DNA from: GCA-958296115 sp965222445
GTDB taxonomy: Bacteria; Chloroflexota; Dehalococcoidia; Lucifugimonadales; CAJWER01
Direction: 5' to 3'
Assembly: GCA_965222445.1 (NCBI GenBank)
Contig: CBDCTY010000002.1
Coordinates: forward strand, 2,914,001 to 2,978,000
DNA length: 64,000 nucleotides
The position numbers were made by a program, and so were the translations under genes. Shown here in pieces: positions 7,858 through 16,486 of the stretch. The notes beneath the pieces are model-generated. The model did not search any database. It was not told the origin of the DNA and saw only the letters and a program-made list of their open reading frames with translations. How positions within the stretch are numbered: the first letter of the stretch is position 1; the number at the start of each line of letters is the position of its first letter.

Positions 7858-8586
7858 ATGAGGGCCATCATAGTGTCCGACATACACAGCAATCTGGAGG
7901 CGCTGGAGAGCGTCATATCCGACGCCGATAGCAGTGGAGGCTTCGACGCGATATGGTCCCTCGGCGACCTCGTGGGTTATGGCCCCGACCCGGCGGCTTG
8001 CATCGATCTGATGCGAGAGCGCGGCGCCCGCTGCGTGGCCGGAAATCACGACCTCGCCGTCTCCGGCAGGTTGGGCCTGGAGTGGTTCAACGAGTACGCG
8101 GCGGAAGCGGCGAGGTGGACCATCGGGCAGCTGGACGACACGGATGCCGAGTACCTACGTGGGCTGCCGCTGCGTATGGAGATGCACGGCTTTACGGCGG
8201 TGCACGGCAGCCCACGAGACCCCGTGTGGGAGTACGTCGTGAACTCAGTGGCGGCCCTCGCCGCGTTCGAGGACATCGTTACGCCGCTCTGCCTGGTCGG
8301 GCACTCCCATGTACCCTTTGTATGCCGGCTCGAAGGCGGGGCTCCAGCCTTTCGGCTCCCGACCGGCCGTCCGGCGGAGCTGGGAGGCGGCCGGGCCATC
8401 GTCAATCCCGGCAGCGTGGGCCAGCCCAGGGACGGAGACCCCAGGGCCAGCTATGCAGTCTACGACTCGGACGCCGGAACGATCACCCACCGCAGGGTGG
8501 AATACGACATACCGGCGACTCAGCGCAAGATGCACGAGCGCGGCCTGCCCCACTACTTGGCCGAGCGGCTAGCCTACGGCCGGTAG
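7858..8586 (+). CDS. metallophosphoesterase, YfcE/MJ0936-like
   Basis: A 242-residue calcineurin-like phosphoesterase. Metal-binding motifs are in order: DIH (8-10), GDLVGYGPDP (36-45), GNHD (62-65) and GHSH with NPGSVGQPRDGD nearer the C-terminus. Members of this subgroup are dimetal phosphodiesterases of broad specificity. The ATG at 7858 was chosen because the motif-bearing protein starts there; upstream is TGTATTAT at 7838-7845, a likely -10 element, which puts transcription start close to the ATG. The cellular substrate is unknown. Confidence 0.88.
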   Translation: MRAIIVSDIHSNLEALESVISDADSSGGFDAIWSLGDLVGYGPDPAACIDLMRERGARCVAGNHDLAVSGRLGLEWFNEYAAEAARWTIGQLDDTDAEYLRGLPLRMEMHGFTAVHGSPRDPVWEYVVNSVAALAAFEDIVTPLCLVGHSHVPFVCRLEGGAPAFRLPTGRPAELGGGRAIVNPGSVGQPRDGDPRASYAVYDSDAGTITHRRVEYDIPATQRKMHERGLPHYLAERLAYGR

Positions 8587-8607
8587 AGTGGGGGGCAGAC
8601 GCCCAGC

Positions 8608-8958
8608 CTAGGAGCAGGGTGTATCAGAAAGCCTCTCCAGCCGTCGCTCCAAGAGCAAGGCACCCGACCGCAGCCCCGCAGCACTTATTTCGTCTCGGAT
8701 GAGCCGTTCGAGAAGCCGTGCCAAGCTTGGATCGATATCTTCTAGCTGCGTCGGCAGTTCGGGCCGCGACAGGGGAAAGACACCTTCTTTCAGCAGAGTA
8801 GCCCTGGCAACGTGGCTGGTAGCAAATAGCAACTCCTCAGATGCCGCGTCCATGTCCTCAACTTCGACTAGATCCAAGGCCATCCTGATGCGCTTCCTCG
8901 CGTGCTCCACCTTCGCGCGCCAGTCCGGCCAGTGAGGATTCTCGCGCTCGGAGGCCAC
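8608..8958 (-). CDS. HEPN-like domain protein, possibly 5'-truncated
   Basis: A 116-residue helical protein. The segment EELLFATSHVARATLLKEGVF, then LSRPELPTQL and a run of leucine/arginine helices, resembles HEPN proteins that pair with MNT nucleotidyltransferases. The likely start is GTG at 8958, but the same frame stays open upstream to a TAG near 9031 and reads convincingly as protein (LGPWLVVEGGYRNGW) without a start codon. The 5' part may thus have been lost next to the permease gene. No MNT gene is adjacent and I do not see the RX4-6H motif, so toxicity is unproven. Confidence 0.5.
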   Translation of the reverse strand: MASERENPHWPDWRAKVEHARKRIRMALDLVEVEDMDAASEELLFATSHVARATLLKEGVFPLSRPELPTQLEDIDPSLARLLERLIRDEISAAGLRSGALLLERRLERLSDTPCS

Positions 8959-9040
8959 ATGCTCGGCCCACCCGTTACGATAGCCACCTTCGACGACAAG
9001 CCAAGGTCCAAGTATCCCCTCCCTTTCAAGAGTCTAACGA

Positions 9041-10057
9041 TCAGCGGCTGGTGAACCTGATGCGCGGGTCGACCAATGCCAGAAGGATGTCCGACACCAG
9101 GGTGCCGACCACCGTCAAGACCCCAAGCATCAGGATAATGAACCCAGCCGTATAGCTGTCCTGGGACAGAATTGCTGTCAGAAGCAACGGCCCGATCGTG
9201 GGCAAACTCAGCACCACCGAAACGATCACACTACCGCTTACTAGGGACGGCAGCAGGTAGCCGACTGTGCTGACGAGAGGATTGATCGCGACCCTTACCG
9301 GGTACTTCACGATCAGGCGAAACGGGTGGACACCCTTGGCTCTGGCGGTCACCACGTAGGGCTTGCGCATCTCGTCCAGCAGGTTGTTACGCATGATCCG
9401 AATGAGGCTTGCAGTCCCCGATGTGCCCAGCACAATCGCCGGAATCCAAAGATGCTCGATCAGGTCAAACACCTTAGCGAAGCTCCACGGCTGTTCGACG
9501 TACTTCGCCGAGAAGAGGCCGCCCACGCTCTGGTCGAATACGGCGAACCCGATGTACATGAGCACGAGGCCTAGAAGGAAGTCGGGCACTGCCAACCCAG
9601 TGAAGCCGAGAAGAGTGAAGGTGTAGTCGCCGAGCGAGTGTTGACGGACCCCCGAGTAGATGCCGACAGGGATGGCAAATGTCCACGTGACGATTATCGT
9701 GAACCCGGTAAGAATGACCGTCAGCCAGAGGCGGTCGCCGATCAGCTGCTTGACGGGTTGTTCGTTTGCGCGGTAGCTGATCGTGCCGAGAAAGGACCTG
9801 CCCAGATCCCCTCTCGCCATCCTCCACAGCCATGTCAGATAGCGGACGTACATGGGCTCATCGAGGCCGAGGTACCTCCGCATCACCTCCATACGCTCCT
9901 CGTTGTGGCCCTGAGAGTCCCCGCCGACTTCGAGAGCCCAGAAGTACGTATCGACGGCGTCGCCCTCCGGCAACTGTATGATTACCCACGAGAGTATCGA
10001 AATGACCCATGCCGCAAAGAAGGCTAGGAGAATCCGTCTGGCGATGTATGGGAGCAT
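9041..10057 (-). CDS. ABC transporter permease, DppB/OppB type (paralogue 1)
   Basis: A 338-residue inner-membrane protein with six predicted helices. It starts MLPYIARRILLAFFAAWVIS and has the BPD_transp_1 core: LTVILTGFTIIVTWTFAIPV, GLAVPDFLLGLVLMYI, and the EAA-type loop YVVTARAKGV before the last helices. The ATG at 10057 follows GAGAGGAG; a frame eight codons longer is less likely. Between helix 1 and the core is a long loop (about residues 30-85) found in all three paralogues here. No DppA, DppC or ATPase gene is adjacent. Confidence 0.9.
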   Translation of the reverse strand: MLPYIARRILLAFFAAWVISILSWVIIQLPEGDAVDTYFWALEVGGDSQGHNEERMEVMRRYLGLDEPMYVRYLTWLWRMARGDLGRSFLGTISYRANEQPVKQLIGDRLWLTVILTGFTIIVTWTFAIPVGIYSGVRQHSLGDYTFTLLGFTGLAVPDFLLGLVLMYIGFAVFDQSVGGLFSAKYVEQPWSFAKVFDLIEHLWIPAIVLGTSGTASLIRIMRNNLLDEMRKPYVVTARAKGVHPFRLIVKYPVRVAINPLVSTVGYLLPSLVSGSVIVSVVLSLPTIGPLLLTAILSQDSYTAGFIILMLGVLTVVGTLVSDILLALVDPRIRFTSR

Positions 10058-10120
10058 GGCATCTCCTCTCGGTGTCGCCAAGGCGACATCGGTACTATTG
10101 CGGCGGACATCACTGAATTA

Positions 10121-10244
10121 CACCAATTCATTTTGAGCGCACCGTAAAGCCGTCATTCCCGCGAAGAGCCTGCCCCGTACTCGATACGGGGCGGGAATCC
10201 ACTCCCTGGCCATACATATACGGCGGCATCACGGGACTTGGTAT
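10121..10244 (+). repeat. MITE-1 copy c (124 bp)
   Basis: Left end CACCAATTCATTTTGAG (first base differs from the consensus T), right end GACTTGGTAT, flanked by TA at 10119-10120 and 10245-10246. It contains the core and the nested hairpin module. It lies just after the stop of the acyl-CoA ligase gene, so no coding sequence is disrupted. Confidence 0.87.
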
Positions 10245-10252
10245 TACACAAA

Positions 10253-11821
10253 TCACAGTTCCGACAACTCTTCCCTGCGCAGAATGTGCTTCTGTATCTT
10301 CCCCACCGACGTGCGGGGGAATTCCTCCCGCATCTCGACGAATTCAGGCACCCTGAACTTGGACAGGCGCGCCGCGCAGTAGTCGATGATCTCCTCCCCG
10401 GTCGCCGATTCCCCGTCCTTCAGTATCACGAACGCCTTGATCGACTCGTCGCGCATCTCGTCCGGCACGCCGATCACGGCCGCGTCGGCGACCTTCGGGT
10501 GGTCCTTTATCACCCCCTCGACCTCGCCGGCCGCCACGTTCTCGCCCGCCCGCTTGATCATATCCTTCGCCCTGTCAACGAACCTGAAGTAGCCTTCCTC
10601 GTTGACCTCCACCATGTCCCCGGTCCAGAGCCATCCGTCCCGGAGCGCCCTGCCTGTTGCCTCCGGGTCCTTGAAGTACCCCTTCATGATCGTCCAGCCA
10701 GGTTTTCCCCGCACCAGCAGCTCGCCCGCCTCGCCCTCCGGCACCTCGTCTCCCGACGGATCGACCACCTTGCACTCGTAGGGCAGGGTAGGCATTCCGA
10801 TCGTCATGTTGTCCCTGTCGTAGTCAAGCGGGTTCGTCAGCGGCTGGCCCATCGTCTCGGTCATACCGTAGATCTGCATCAGGGACGCTCCATACCGCTC
10901 CTCCCACTCGGCAAGCTGCGTTTCCGTGATGTTCTGCGCAAATATGACCAGCCGGAAGCTGTTCTGCCGTTCGTGCGGGTCACGCGGCTGGGCCAGCATC
11001 ATGCGCATAGGCGCGGCAAACAAGCTCGTTATCGTGCACTCGTACCGGATGGCCTGCTTCATGAATCTCGACGCGCTGAACCTGGGCATCAGTGCCGCGC
11101 TGGCACCCGCCGTAAGCGTGGACATGAAGGAGTAGTACTGCGCGTTAGCGTGAAACAGCGGCAGTGTGACGAGCTGCCGGTCGTCCGGGCCCATCCGCAT
11201 ATTCTTGGCGAGCACCTCTCCCAGGAAGATGTAGTTGGCATGGGTCACGAGCACGCCTTTCGGCAGGCTCGTAGTCCCCGACGTGTACATGATGGCCGCC
11301 TCGTCGAGCGGCTCAAGATCCGTGCCGGCAAGCTCGTCGGACTGCTGGCCCACGAGGCTATTGAACAGCGTGACGTCTTCGGATCCGCTGTCCGAGCGGG
11401 CGAGCACGACGCTGCGGAGGCTTGGACAGCTCCGCCGAGCCGCCTCGACGTGGGGCAGCAGGCCGGGCTGGGTGACGCTGATAACGCTGTCCGAGTGGCC
11501 GAGCGGGTAGGCCAGCTCCGCCGGCGGCGAGAGGGGGTTCGTCGGCATCATGACGGCGCCTATTTTCGCCGTCGCAAACCAGAGGAACATGAACTCCGGG
11601 CAGTTCGTAAGGTGGAGGTTGACCTTGTCTCCCTTGCGGACGCCGAGCTCGAGCAGCGCGTTCGCCGTCCTGTTGACCATCCTGTCGAACTCAAGGTAGC
11701 TGTACGTCCGCGCAAGCTGGTCGGCCTCCTCGAAGAACATGAACGTCTTGTGAGGATGGGCCTCGACCTTCTGCTCCAGCAGCTTGCGAAGGTTTCGCTT
11801 TCCGACGGTGTTGTAGGACAT
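10253..11821 (-). CDS. AMP-dependent acyl-CoA synthetase/ligase
   Basis: A 522-residue ANL-superfamily enzyme that adenylates a carboxylic acid and forms its CoA thioester. The phosphate loop is YTSGTTSLPKG at 179-189, the adenine motif YGMTE at 318-322, the hinge region WLWTGDM with FRFVDRAKDMIKRAGENV, and the C-terminal lysine lies in TSVGKIQKHIL. The ATG at 11821 is 11 bp after the next permease gene, so they share a transcript. It resembles caiC/fadD-like enzymes but the substrate cannot be read from the sequence. Confidence 0.9.
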   Translation of the reverse strand: MSYNTVGKRNLRKLLEQKVEAHPHKTFMFFEEADQLARTYSYLEFDRMVNRTANALLELGVRKGDKVNLHLTNCPEFMFLWFATAKIGAVMMPTNPLSPPAELAYPLGHSDSVISVTQPGLLPHVEAARRSCPSLRSVVLARSDSGSEDVTLFNSLVGQQSDELAGTDLEPLDEAAIMYTSGTTSLPKGVLVTHANYIFLGEVLAKNMRMGPDDRQLVTLPLFHANAQYYSFMSTLTAGASAALMPRFSASRFMKQAIRYECTITSLFAAPMRMMLAQPRDPHERQNSFRLVIFAQNITETQLAEWEERYGASLMQIYGMTETMGQPLTNPLDYDRDNMTIGMPTLPYECKVVDPSGDEVPEGEAGELLVRGKPGWTIMKGYFKDPEATGRALRDGWLWTGDMVEVNEEGYFRFVDRAKDMIKRAGENVAAGEVEGVIKDHPKVADAAVIGVPDEMRDESIKAFVILKDGESATGEEIIDYCAARLSKFRVPEFVEMREEFPRTSVGKIQKHILRREELSEL

Positions 11822-11832
11822 TCCTAGCCTCG

Positions 11833-12858
11833 CTAGGCGGAGAGCTTGATTCTGGGATCGACCAGCGCCAGCAACAGGTCCGATATGAGCGTCCCTGCGA
11901 CCGTCAGGACACCGAGCATCAGCACTATGAAGCCCGCCAGATATGGGTCCTGGCTCACTATCCCGTCCAGCAGCAGCGGTCCCACCGTCGGCAGGCTCAG
12001 CACCACCGACACGATCACGCTGCCGCTTACTAGCGCCGGCAGCAGGTACCCCGCTGTGCTGATTAGCGGGTTTATGGCCACCCTGACCGGGTACTTCACT
12101 ATCGCCTTGAACGGGCCAACTCCCTTTGCCCGCGCCGTCACGACGTAGGGCCTGCTGAGCTCGTCCAGCAGGTTGTTCCGCATGATGCGGATCAGGCCCG
12201 CGGTCCCCGACGTTCCCAGCACGACCGCTGGGATCCAGAGGTGGTCGAGCAGGTCTTGGACCCTTGCCACGCTCCAAGGCGCGTTCTGATAATCGCCGGA
12301 GAAGAGGCCGCCCACGCTCACGTCGAAGTATGCGAACGCCACGTACATCAGCACCAGGCCGAGCAGGAAATCCGGCACCGCAAGCCCCGAGAATCCGATG
12401 AACGTGAACACGTAGTCTCCCACCGAGTGCTGCCGCACCGCCGAGTAGATGCCCACGGGGATTGCGAATGTCCAGGTTACGACTATAGTGAAGCCGGTCA
12501 GCACGACCGTTAGCAGAAGACGGTCGCCGATCAGCGGCTTGATAGGCTGGTCCTCGGCTCGCGTGTTGGCGCCGCCGGCAAAACTTCCCGCGAACGACCG
12601 GCCCAAATCGCCCTGCATCAACCCCCAGATCCACTTGGCGTACTGGACGATGATCGGCTGGTCCATCCCCAGGTACTTGCGCATAGCCTCGGTGCGCTCC
12701 TCCCCCGCGGGCCCCGACAGACTCTCCTGCATCAGGGCCTCGAAGTACTCATCCACCAGGTCGCCCTCGGGCAGCTGGATGATGAACCAGGCGAGGAGCG
12801 AGATCGCCCACACGGTGAAGGCGGCAAGTATGAGCCGTCTGGCTATGTATGCGAGCAT
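11833..12858 (-). CDS. ABC transporter permease, DppB/OppB type (paralogue 2)
   Basis: A 341-residue permease closely similar to paralogues 1 and 3, sharing GFTIVVTWTFAIPVGIYSAV, GLAVPDFLLGLVLMYV, SLIRIMRNNLLDE-type and YVVTARAKGV segments, and a C-terminal LLALVDPRIK. The loop after helix 1 differs in length and carries ALMQESLSGPAGEERTEAM. It is followed by the ligase gene and preceded, 3 bp away, by the TIM-barrel gene. As with the other copies, no matching DppC or ATPase is adjacent. Confidence 0.9.
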   Translation of the reverse strand: MLAYIARRLILAAFTVWAISLLAWFIIQLPEGDLVDEYFEALMQESLSGPAGEERTEAMRKYLGMDQPIIVQYAKWIWGLMQGDLGRSFAGSFAGGANTRAEDQPIKPLIGDRLLLTVVLTGFTIVVTWTFAIPVGIYSAVRQHSVGDYVFTFIGFSGLAVPDFLLGLVLMYVAFAYFDVSVGGLFSGDYQNAPWSVARVQDLLDHLWIPAVVLGTSGTAGLIRIMRNNLLDELSRPYVVTARAKGVGPFKAIVKYPVRVAINPLISTAGYLLPALVSGSVIVSVVLSLPTVGPLLLDGIVSQDPYLAGFIVLMLGVLTVAGTLISDLLLALVDPRIKLSA

Positions 12859-12861
12859 GGT

Positions 12862-13737
12862 TCAGGCCAAGCCGTCCGGCGTTGCGGCGCGGTCGAGGGC
12901 CCGCCTCAGGTAGGCCGCGTCTTCCATCGCCCACTCCTCGAGATTCGGAGGCGTCGAGTCCGCATAGCCGACCTGTCGAATGACTGTCTCGTCGAAGTCG
13001 TACTCGGTGTGGACCGATATTGGCCCGTCGAATCCGACGCGGCGCAATGCCCTCAGGCACCTCTCCCAATCTACGCTGCCGTCGCCGAGCTTCACGAACT
13101 TCGGGACGTATCTCGGCAGCTCTCCCTCCCGACGCGGCGCGTGATGCGCGTCCTTTGCGCCGATGATCGAAAGGTGGTCGGCAACCATCGAGAAGCCCAT
13201 GTCCCAGTCCTCGCCGTCCAGCGCCATGTGCCCGATATCCGGATATGCGCCCACCAGCCGCGCCTCAAAGCCCTGTATCAGGTGCATCAGTCCAGCGCAG
13301 TTCGAGCCGAGATTGGGCCCGCTGTGGACCTGGTAGCAGGTCTGAACACCCGTCTGTTCGCTGAGCCGCGCAAAGCCTTCCAGGGCGCTACGGGCCCGGC
13401 TGACGGCATCCCAGTAGTCGTCGCCCGCGGAGTACTTCCAGAACCCCAGCTTCAGCCTGGGGACTCCAGCCCGGCCGCAGGCCTCATACAGGCGCGCGGC
13501 AACGGTCGATGTCGGATCGACCATGTCCACGGGGGCCGTCGCGAGGGGACATCCGAGACCCAGTTCGTTCCAGTGACCCACGGCTGCCTTCAGGGCGTCG
13601 ACGGCGTTGTCAGGGTTGACCGGGTGGCTGTCCCTGACATTCACGTCGATGCCATCGTAGCCGAGCTCGATCACCTTGCGGCCCAGTCCTTCGACCGACA
13701 GCGACCCGAAAAATTTCGAATTGAGGATGATGTCCAT
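12862..13737 (-). CDS. sugar phosphate isomerase/epimerase family TIM-barrel protein
   Basis: A 291-residue protein of the xylose-isomerase-like/AP-endonuclease-2 TIM-barrel family. Recognisable elements are GYDGIDVNVRDSHPV near the start, YQVHSGPN, a metal-site-like VGAYPDIGHMALDG, IIGAKDAH and ISVHTEYDF at the last strand. Such enzymes interconvert sugars or polyols; substrate unknown. It sits between two permease genes with a 15-bp gap to one and 3 bp to the other, so it may act on an imported compound. Confidence 0.8.
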   Translation of the reverse strand: MDIILNSKFFGSLSVEGLGRKVIELGYDGIDVNVRDSHPVNPDNAVDALKAAVGHWNELGLGCPLATAPVDMVDPTSTVAARLYEACGRAGVPRLKLGFWKYSAGDDYWDAVSRARSALEGFARLSEQTGVQTCYQVHSGPNLGSNCAGLMHLIQGFEARLVGAYPDIGHMALDGEDWDMGFSMVADHLSIIGAKDAHHAPRREGELPRYVPKFVKLGDGSVDWERCLRALRRVGFDGPISVHTEYDFDETVIRQVGYADSTPPNLEEWAMEDAAYLRRALDRAATPDGLA

Positions 13738-13752
13738 GCCGTCTCACAGCGG

Positions 13753-14772
13753 TCATCGCCCGCCGAACTTAATCCTGGGGTCGACGAGGGCGAGCAGAAT
13801 GTCCGAGACCAGCGTGCCGACCACGGTCATAATTCCCGCCAGTAGTACGACGAATCCGGCCAGGTAGACGTCCTCGTCCTGGATCGCCGTCAGCAGGACG
13901 GGCCCAATCGTCGGCAGGCTCAGGACTACCGAGACGATCACGCTGCCGCTGATGAGGGCAGGGAGGAGGTAGCCGACCGTGCTGATCAGCGGGTTGATGG
14001 CGACCCGCACGGGATACTTCAGGACTAGCCGCCACGAGGTGACTCCCTTGGCCCTGGCGGTAACGACGTAGGGCCTGTTGAGCTCGTCCAGCAGGTTGTT
14101 CCGCATGATCCGGATCAGGCTTGCGGTCCCCGACGTGCCCAGGACGGCGGCTGGCACCCAGAGGTGGGCGACCAGGTCCCGGAGCTTGGCAATGCTCCAG
14201 GGGGCGTTCTGGTAGTCCGCCGAGAAGAGACCGCCCACGCTCTGCTCGAAGTATGCGAACGCGATATACATGAGGACGAGGCCCAGGAGGAAGTCCGGGA
14301 TGGCCAGGCCCGTGAAGCCTATGAACGTGAACACGTAGTCGCCGACGGAGTGCTGCCTGACGGCGGAGTATATCCCTATCGGGACCGCCAACGTCCATGT
14401 GACCATAATGGTAAAGCCGGTCAGGGCCATCGTCATCCACAGCTTCTCGCCTATGACCTGCTTCACCGAAACGAAGTTCATGAGCCCGCCCCCTGTCGGG
14501 CCGAAGGACCTGCCCAGGTCGCCGTGCCGCAGCATATTCCAGACCCACAAGCCGTAGCGGAGGTACAGAGGCTTGTCGAGGCCCAGATAGCGCCGCATCT
14601 GGTTGACGATCTCGCGGCTGTGGCCGGCGTCTCCGACAATGAACGTGGTCCTGTCGAACCGGTTCTCGGCCAGGTCGCCTTCGGGCAGCTCGACGATGAA
14701 GAAGGCGAGAACCGAGATCGCCCAGATGGTGAAGAGGCCCAACAGGGCGCGTCTAGCGATGTACTCCAACAT
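13753..14772 (-). CDS. ABC transporter permease, DppB/OppB type (paralogue 3)
   Basis: A 339-residue permease and the first gene of this minus-strand run. It shares the paralogue core (GFTIMVTWTLAVPIGIYSAV, GLAIPDFLLGLVLMYI, YVVTARAKGV, ALVDPRIKFGG) and begins MLEYIARRALLGLFTIWAIS. The loop after helix 1 (ENRFDRTTFIVGDAGHSRE) is the most divergent part. Presence of three complete DppB-type genes within 6 kb plus a fourth start at the window edge, with no partner subunits, is unusual. Confidence 0.9.
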   Translation of the reverse strand: MLEYIARRALLGLFTIWAISVLAFFIVELPEGDLAENRFDRTTFIVGDAGHSREIVNQMRRYLGLDKPLYLRYGLWVWNMLRHGDLGRSFGPTGGGLMNFVSVKQVIGEKLWMTMALTGFTIMVTWTLAVPIGIYSAVRQHSVGDYVFTFIGFTGLAIPDFLLGLVLMYIAFAYFEQSVGGLFSADYQNAPWSIAKLRDLVAHLWVPAAVLGTSGTASLIRIMRNNLLDELNRPYVVTARAKGVTSWRLVLKYPVRVAINPLISTVGYLLPALISGSVIVSVVLSLPTIGPVLLTAIQDEDVYLAGFVVLLAGIMTVVGTLVSDILLALVDPRIKFGGR

Positions 14773-14866
14773 TGGTCAGCTCCCAAGAGTCGAATAGGTG
14801 GCCTGACCGGCTGATGTGTCGGCCACTCTAATACACGCCGCCCAGCCGGTCAACCGCAGGCCGCAA

Positions 14867-15031
14867 CCCAAATCCACCACCTCCGTCATACCGGCGAAAG
14901 CCGGTATCCAGTGTCCCAAGCCGCTGAGCCTGGCCTTGAGATGACACCCTCGTCCCACCATTGAGGTGATAGCCATGACTCAGGAGGCTGGCCGATACGC
15001 CGCTCGTCCACATTAGGCGGTGGATTTTGGG
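14867..15031 (+). repeat. MITE-3 copy A (about 165 bp inverted-repeat element)
   Basis: The left end CCCAAATCCACCACCT and right end AGGCGGTGGATTTTGGG are imperfect inverted repeats. The interior begins with the palindrome CATACCGGCGAAAGCCGGTAT and lacks the nested hairpin module. The ends and CCGTC core match the element at 19596-19740. It occupies most of the 295-bp gap between paralogue 3 and the methyltransferase gene, and has no coding capacity. Confidence 0.65.
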
Positions 15032-15067
15032 CAATCAGTCGCAAGCAACGCCCCATGCCTGAGAAGT

Positions 15068-15865
15068 CTACACCTGCTTCCAGTACTTCCGCTTCCAACC
15101 GTCGGACTCGCGGTACCTGGCGAACTCATAGCCCCACTCTGGTGATATCAGGCGTTCGTGCTGCTCCACTTCGCTCTTGTCGTGCGGGTCCTCAGCTGTG
15201 CCAGGGCAGTGGATGACGTACCCACCGGGCGTCGCGACGCGCTCGAATTCCCGCAACTCGTCTTCCAGGCGCCATCCGAACGCATGGGACGTAATCACCA
15301 CGTCGGCGCAGGCATCGGGGATGCTGTGGCAGAAACCGTGGACGACGTAGAGATTGCCAAGCCTGTTGCGGGCGGCCTCGTCACGGATGAACCGTCGTAG
15401 CCGCCCGACCGGCTCGACTGCATACACGGTATCGGCCATGGTGGCAGCCTCAAGCGCCACGCGACCGGTCCCCGCGCCAACGTCGACGACCACCTTGTCT
15501 TCCAGGGGCGTAATGTTCGTCGCCTCAGCGAAGTCTCAACCGTGGAATTCCAGACCGTCATATACTTCCGGGCACTTGTTGTAGACCAGCAGGTCGGCGA
15601 TCGTCCAAACGATCACGCCTTCGGCGTTTGCTACATCGCTTAGGTCGACCGCGGGTCCATGCCGTGCCTTCACATCGTCGAGGAAGCGACAGACGGGCGG
15701 GCTCTTCGCCCTGAGGGAACGGTCGATGGACGGATGCGCCCGGAGCACGTATGCAAGCTCTCGCTCCGGAACCCAGCCCGGGAGATACTCGATCTGGAAC
15801 GACTCCAGTAGGTAGACGTCCTCGATGCGCAGGTCGGCGCGGTGGAACAGCCTCCTCAGGGCCAA
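15068..15865 (-). pseudogene. SAM-dependent methyltransferase interrupted by an in-frame TGA
   Basis: Two parts lie in the same frame. The N-terminal part (15865 down to 15539, TTG start) ends EVYDGLEFHG at TGA 15536-15538. The second part carries DFAEATNITPLEDKVVVDVGAGTGRVALEA (the SAM-binding VDVGAGTGR is clear), ITSHAFGWRLEDELREFERV and GGYVIHCPG. Everything after the TGA continues without frameshift. Context FHG-*-DF suggests a tryptophan codon TGG turned TGA. A restart at GTG 15493 would give a 141-residue protein lacking the N-terminal domain. The product is most likely non-functional, unless the stop is read through. Confidence 0.72.
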
Positions 15866-15916
15866 CGGCGAGTGTGAGGCGGGCTCCGCCTATTCGCTCC
15901 CGTCACACACACTCTC

Positions 15917-16465
15917 CTAGAACAAGTCCTTGACCGGGCAGGAGAACCCCATTACGACGGGGGCGCCAGCCAGCATGTCGTTCTCGGTGAGGACGCGGAC
16001 ATCGTTCAGAGACCGGTAGGCTGCAACCGACCGCGTCTCTGGATAGACTACCCATACGAGGCGTACGCCGGACTGGAGCCACTGCTCGACCTTGGCGTGC
16101 ACATAGCCCTCCGAGTCGCCGGGCGAGACGACCTCGACGACCAGGTCCGGCGCTGCTTCCATGAATCCCGCTGGGAGATCCCCGGGGGGTAGCCGATCAT
16201 GGGCAACGAACGCCGCGTCAGGCGCACGAACTGTATCCGGATCTCGCGCCAGGACGAACCCTGTCTCCGCCGCGAAGACTTCACCCAGGTCGTTTTGTTC
16301 GACGTGGATACTGAGACGAGCCCCGACCTTCATTGCCACCTTGCCGCGTCTTGCGCCTGCGGGCGCCATCTCGATCACCTCTCCGTCCAGCATCTCGAAC
16401 CGCTTACCTGGTACCGAAAGGCCCAAGAGGTCCTCAGCCGTCCGCAGCACCGTGGTTGTGGACAT
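15917..16465 (-). CDS. Uma2 family endonuclease-like protein
   Basis: A 182-residue protein of the Uma2/DUF820 family, which has the PD-(D/E)XK nuclease fold. Visible parts are FEMLDGEVIEMAPAG, VRAPDAAFVAHDR (the active-site aspartate region), and DLVVEVVSPGDSEGYVHAKV with the ExK-like element further on. The ATG at 16465 follows GAGAGG by 8 bases. It lies 21 bp after the aminotransferase gene. Members are abundant in cyanobacteria and Chloroflexota and their biological target is unclear. Confidence 0.82.
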   Translation of the reverse strand: MSTTTVLRTAEDLLGLSVPGKRFEMLDGEVIEMAPAGARRGKVAMKVGARLSIHVEQNDLGEVFAAETGFVLARDPDTVRAPDAAFVAHDRLPPGDLPAGFMEAAPDLVVEVVSPGDSEGYVHAKVEQWLQSGVRLVWVVYPETRSVAAYRSLNDVRVLTENDMLAGAPVVMGFSCPVKDLF

Positions 16466-16486
16466 CAGTATCACCTCTCTCTTTGC

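Noticed and set aside
8955..9011. A short-chain dehydrogenase start (KVAIVTGG) on the minus strand upstream of the HEPN-like gene
   Set aside because: The resemblance spans few residues and ends at once. The overlapping frame (LGPWLVVEGGYRNGW) is continuous with the HEPN-like gene and more protein-like.
10238..11827. Long open frames opposite known genes, such as 529 codons opposite the acyl-CoA ligase
   Set aside because: High GC content keeps antisense frames open; they lack ribosome sites and domain motifs while the sense frame has clear family motifs.
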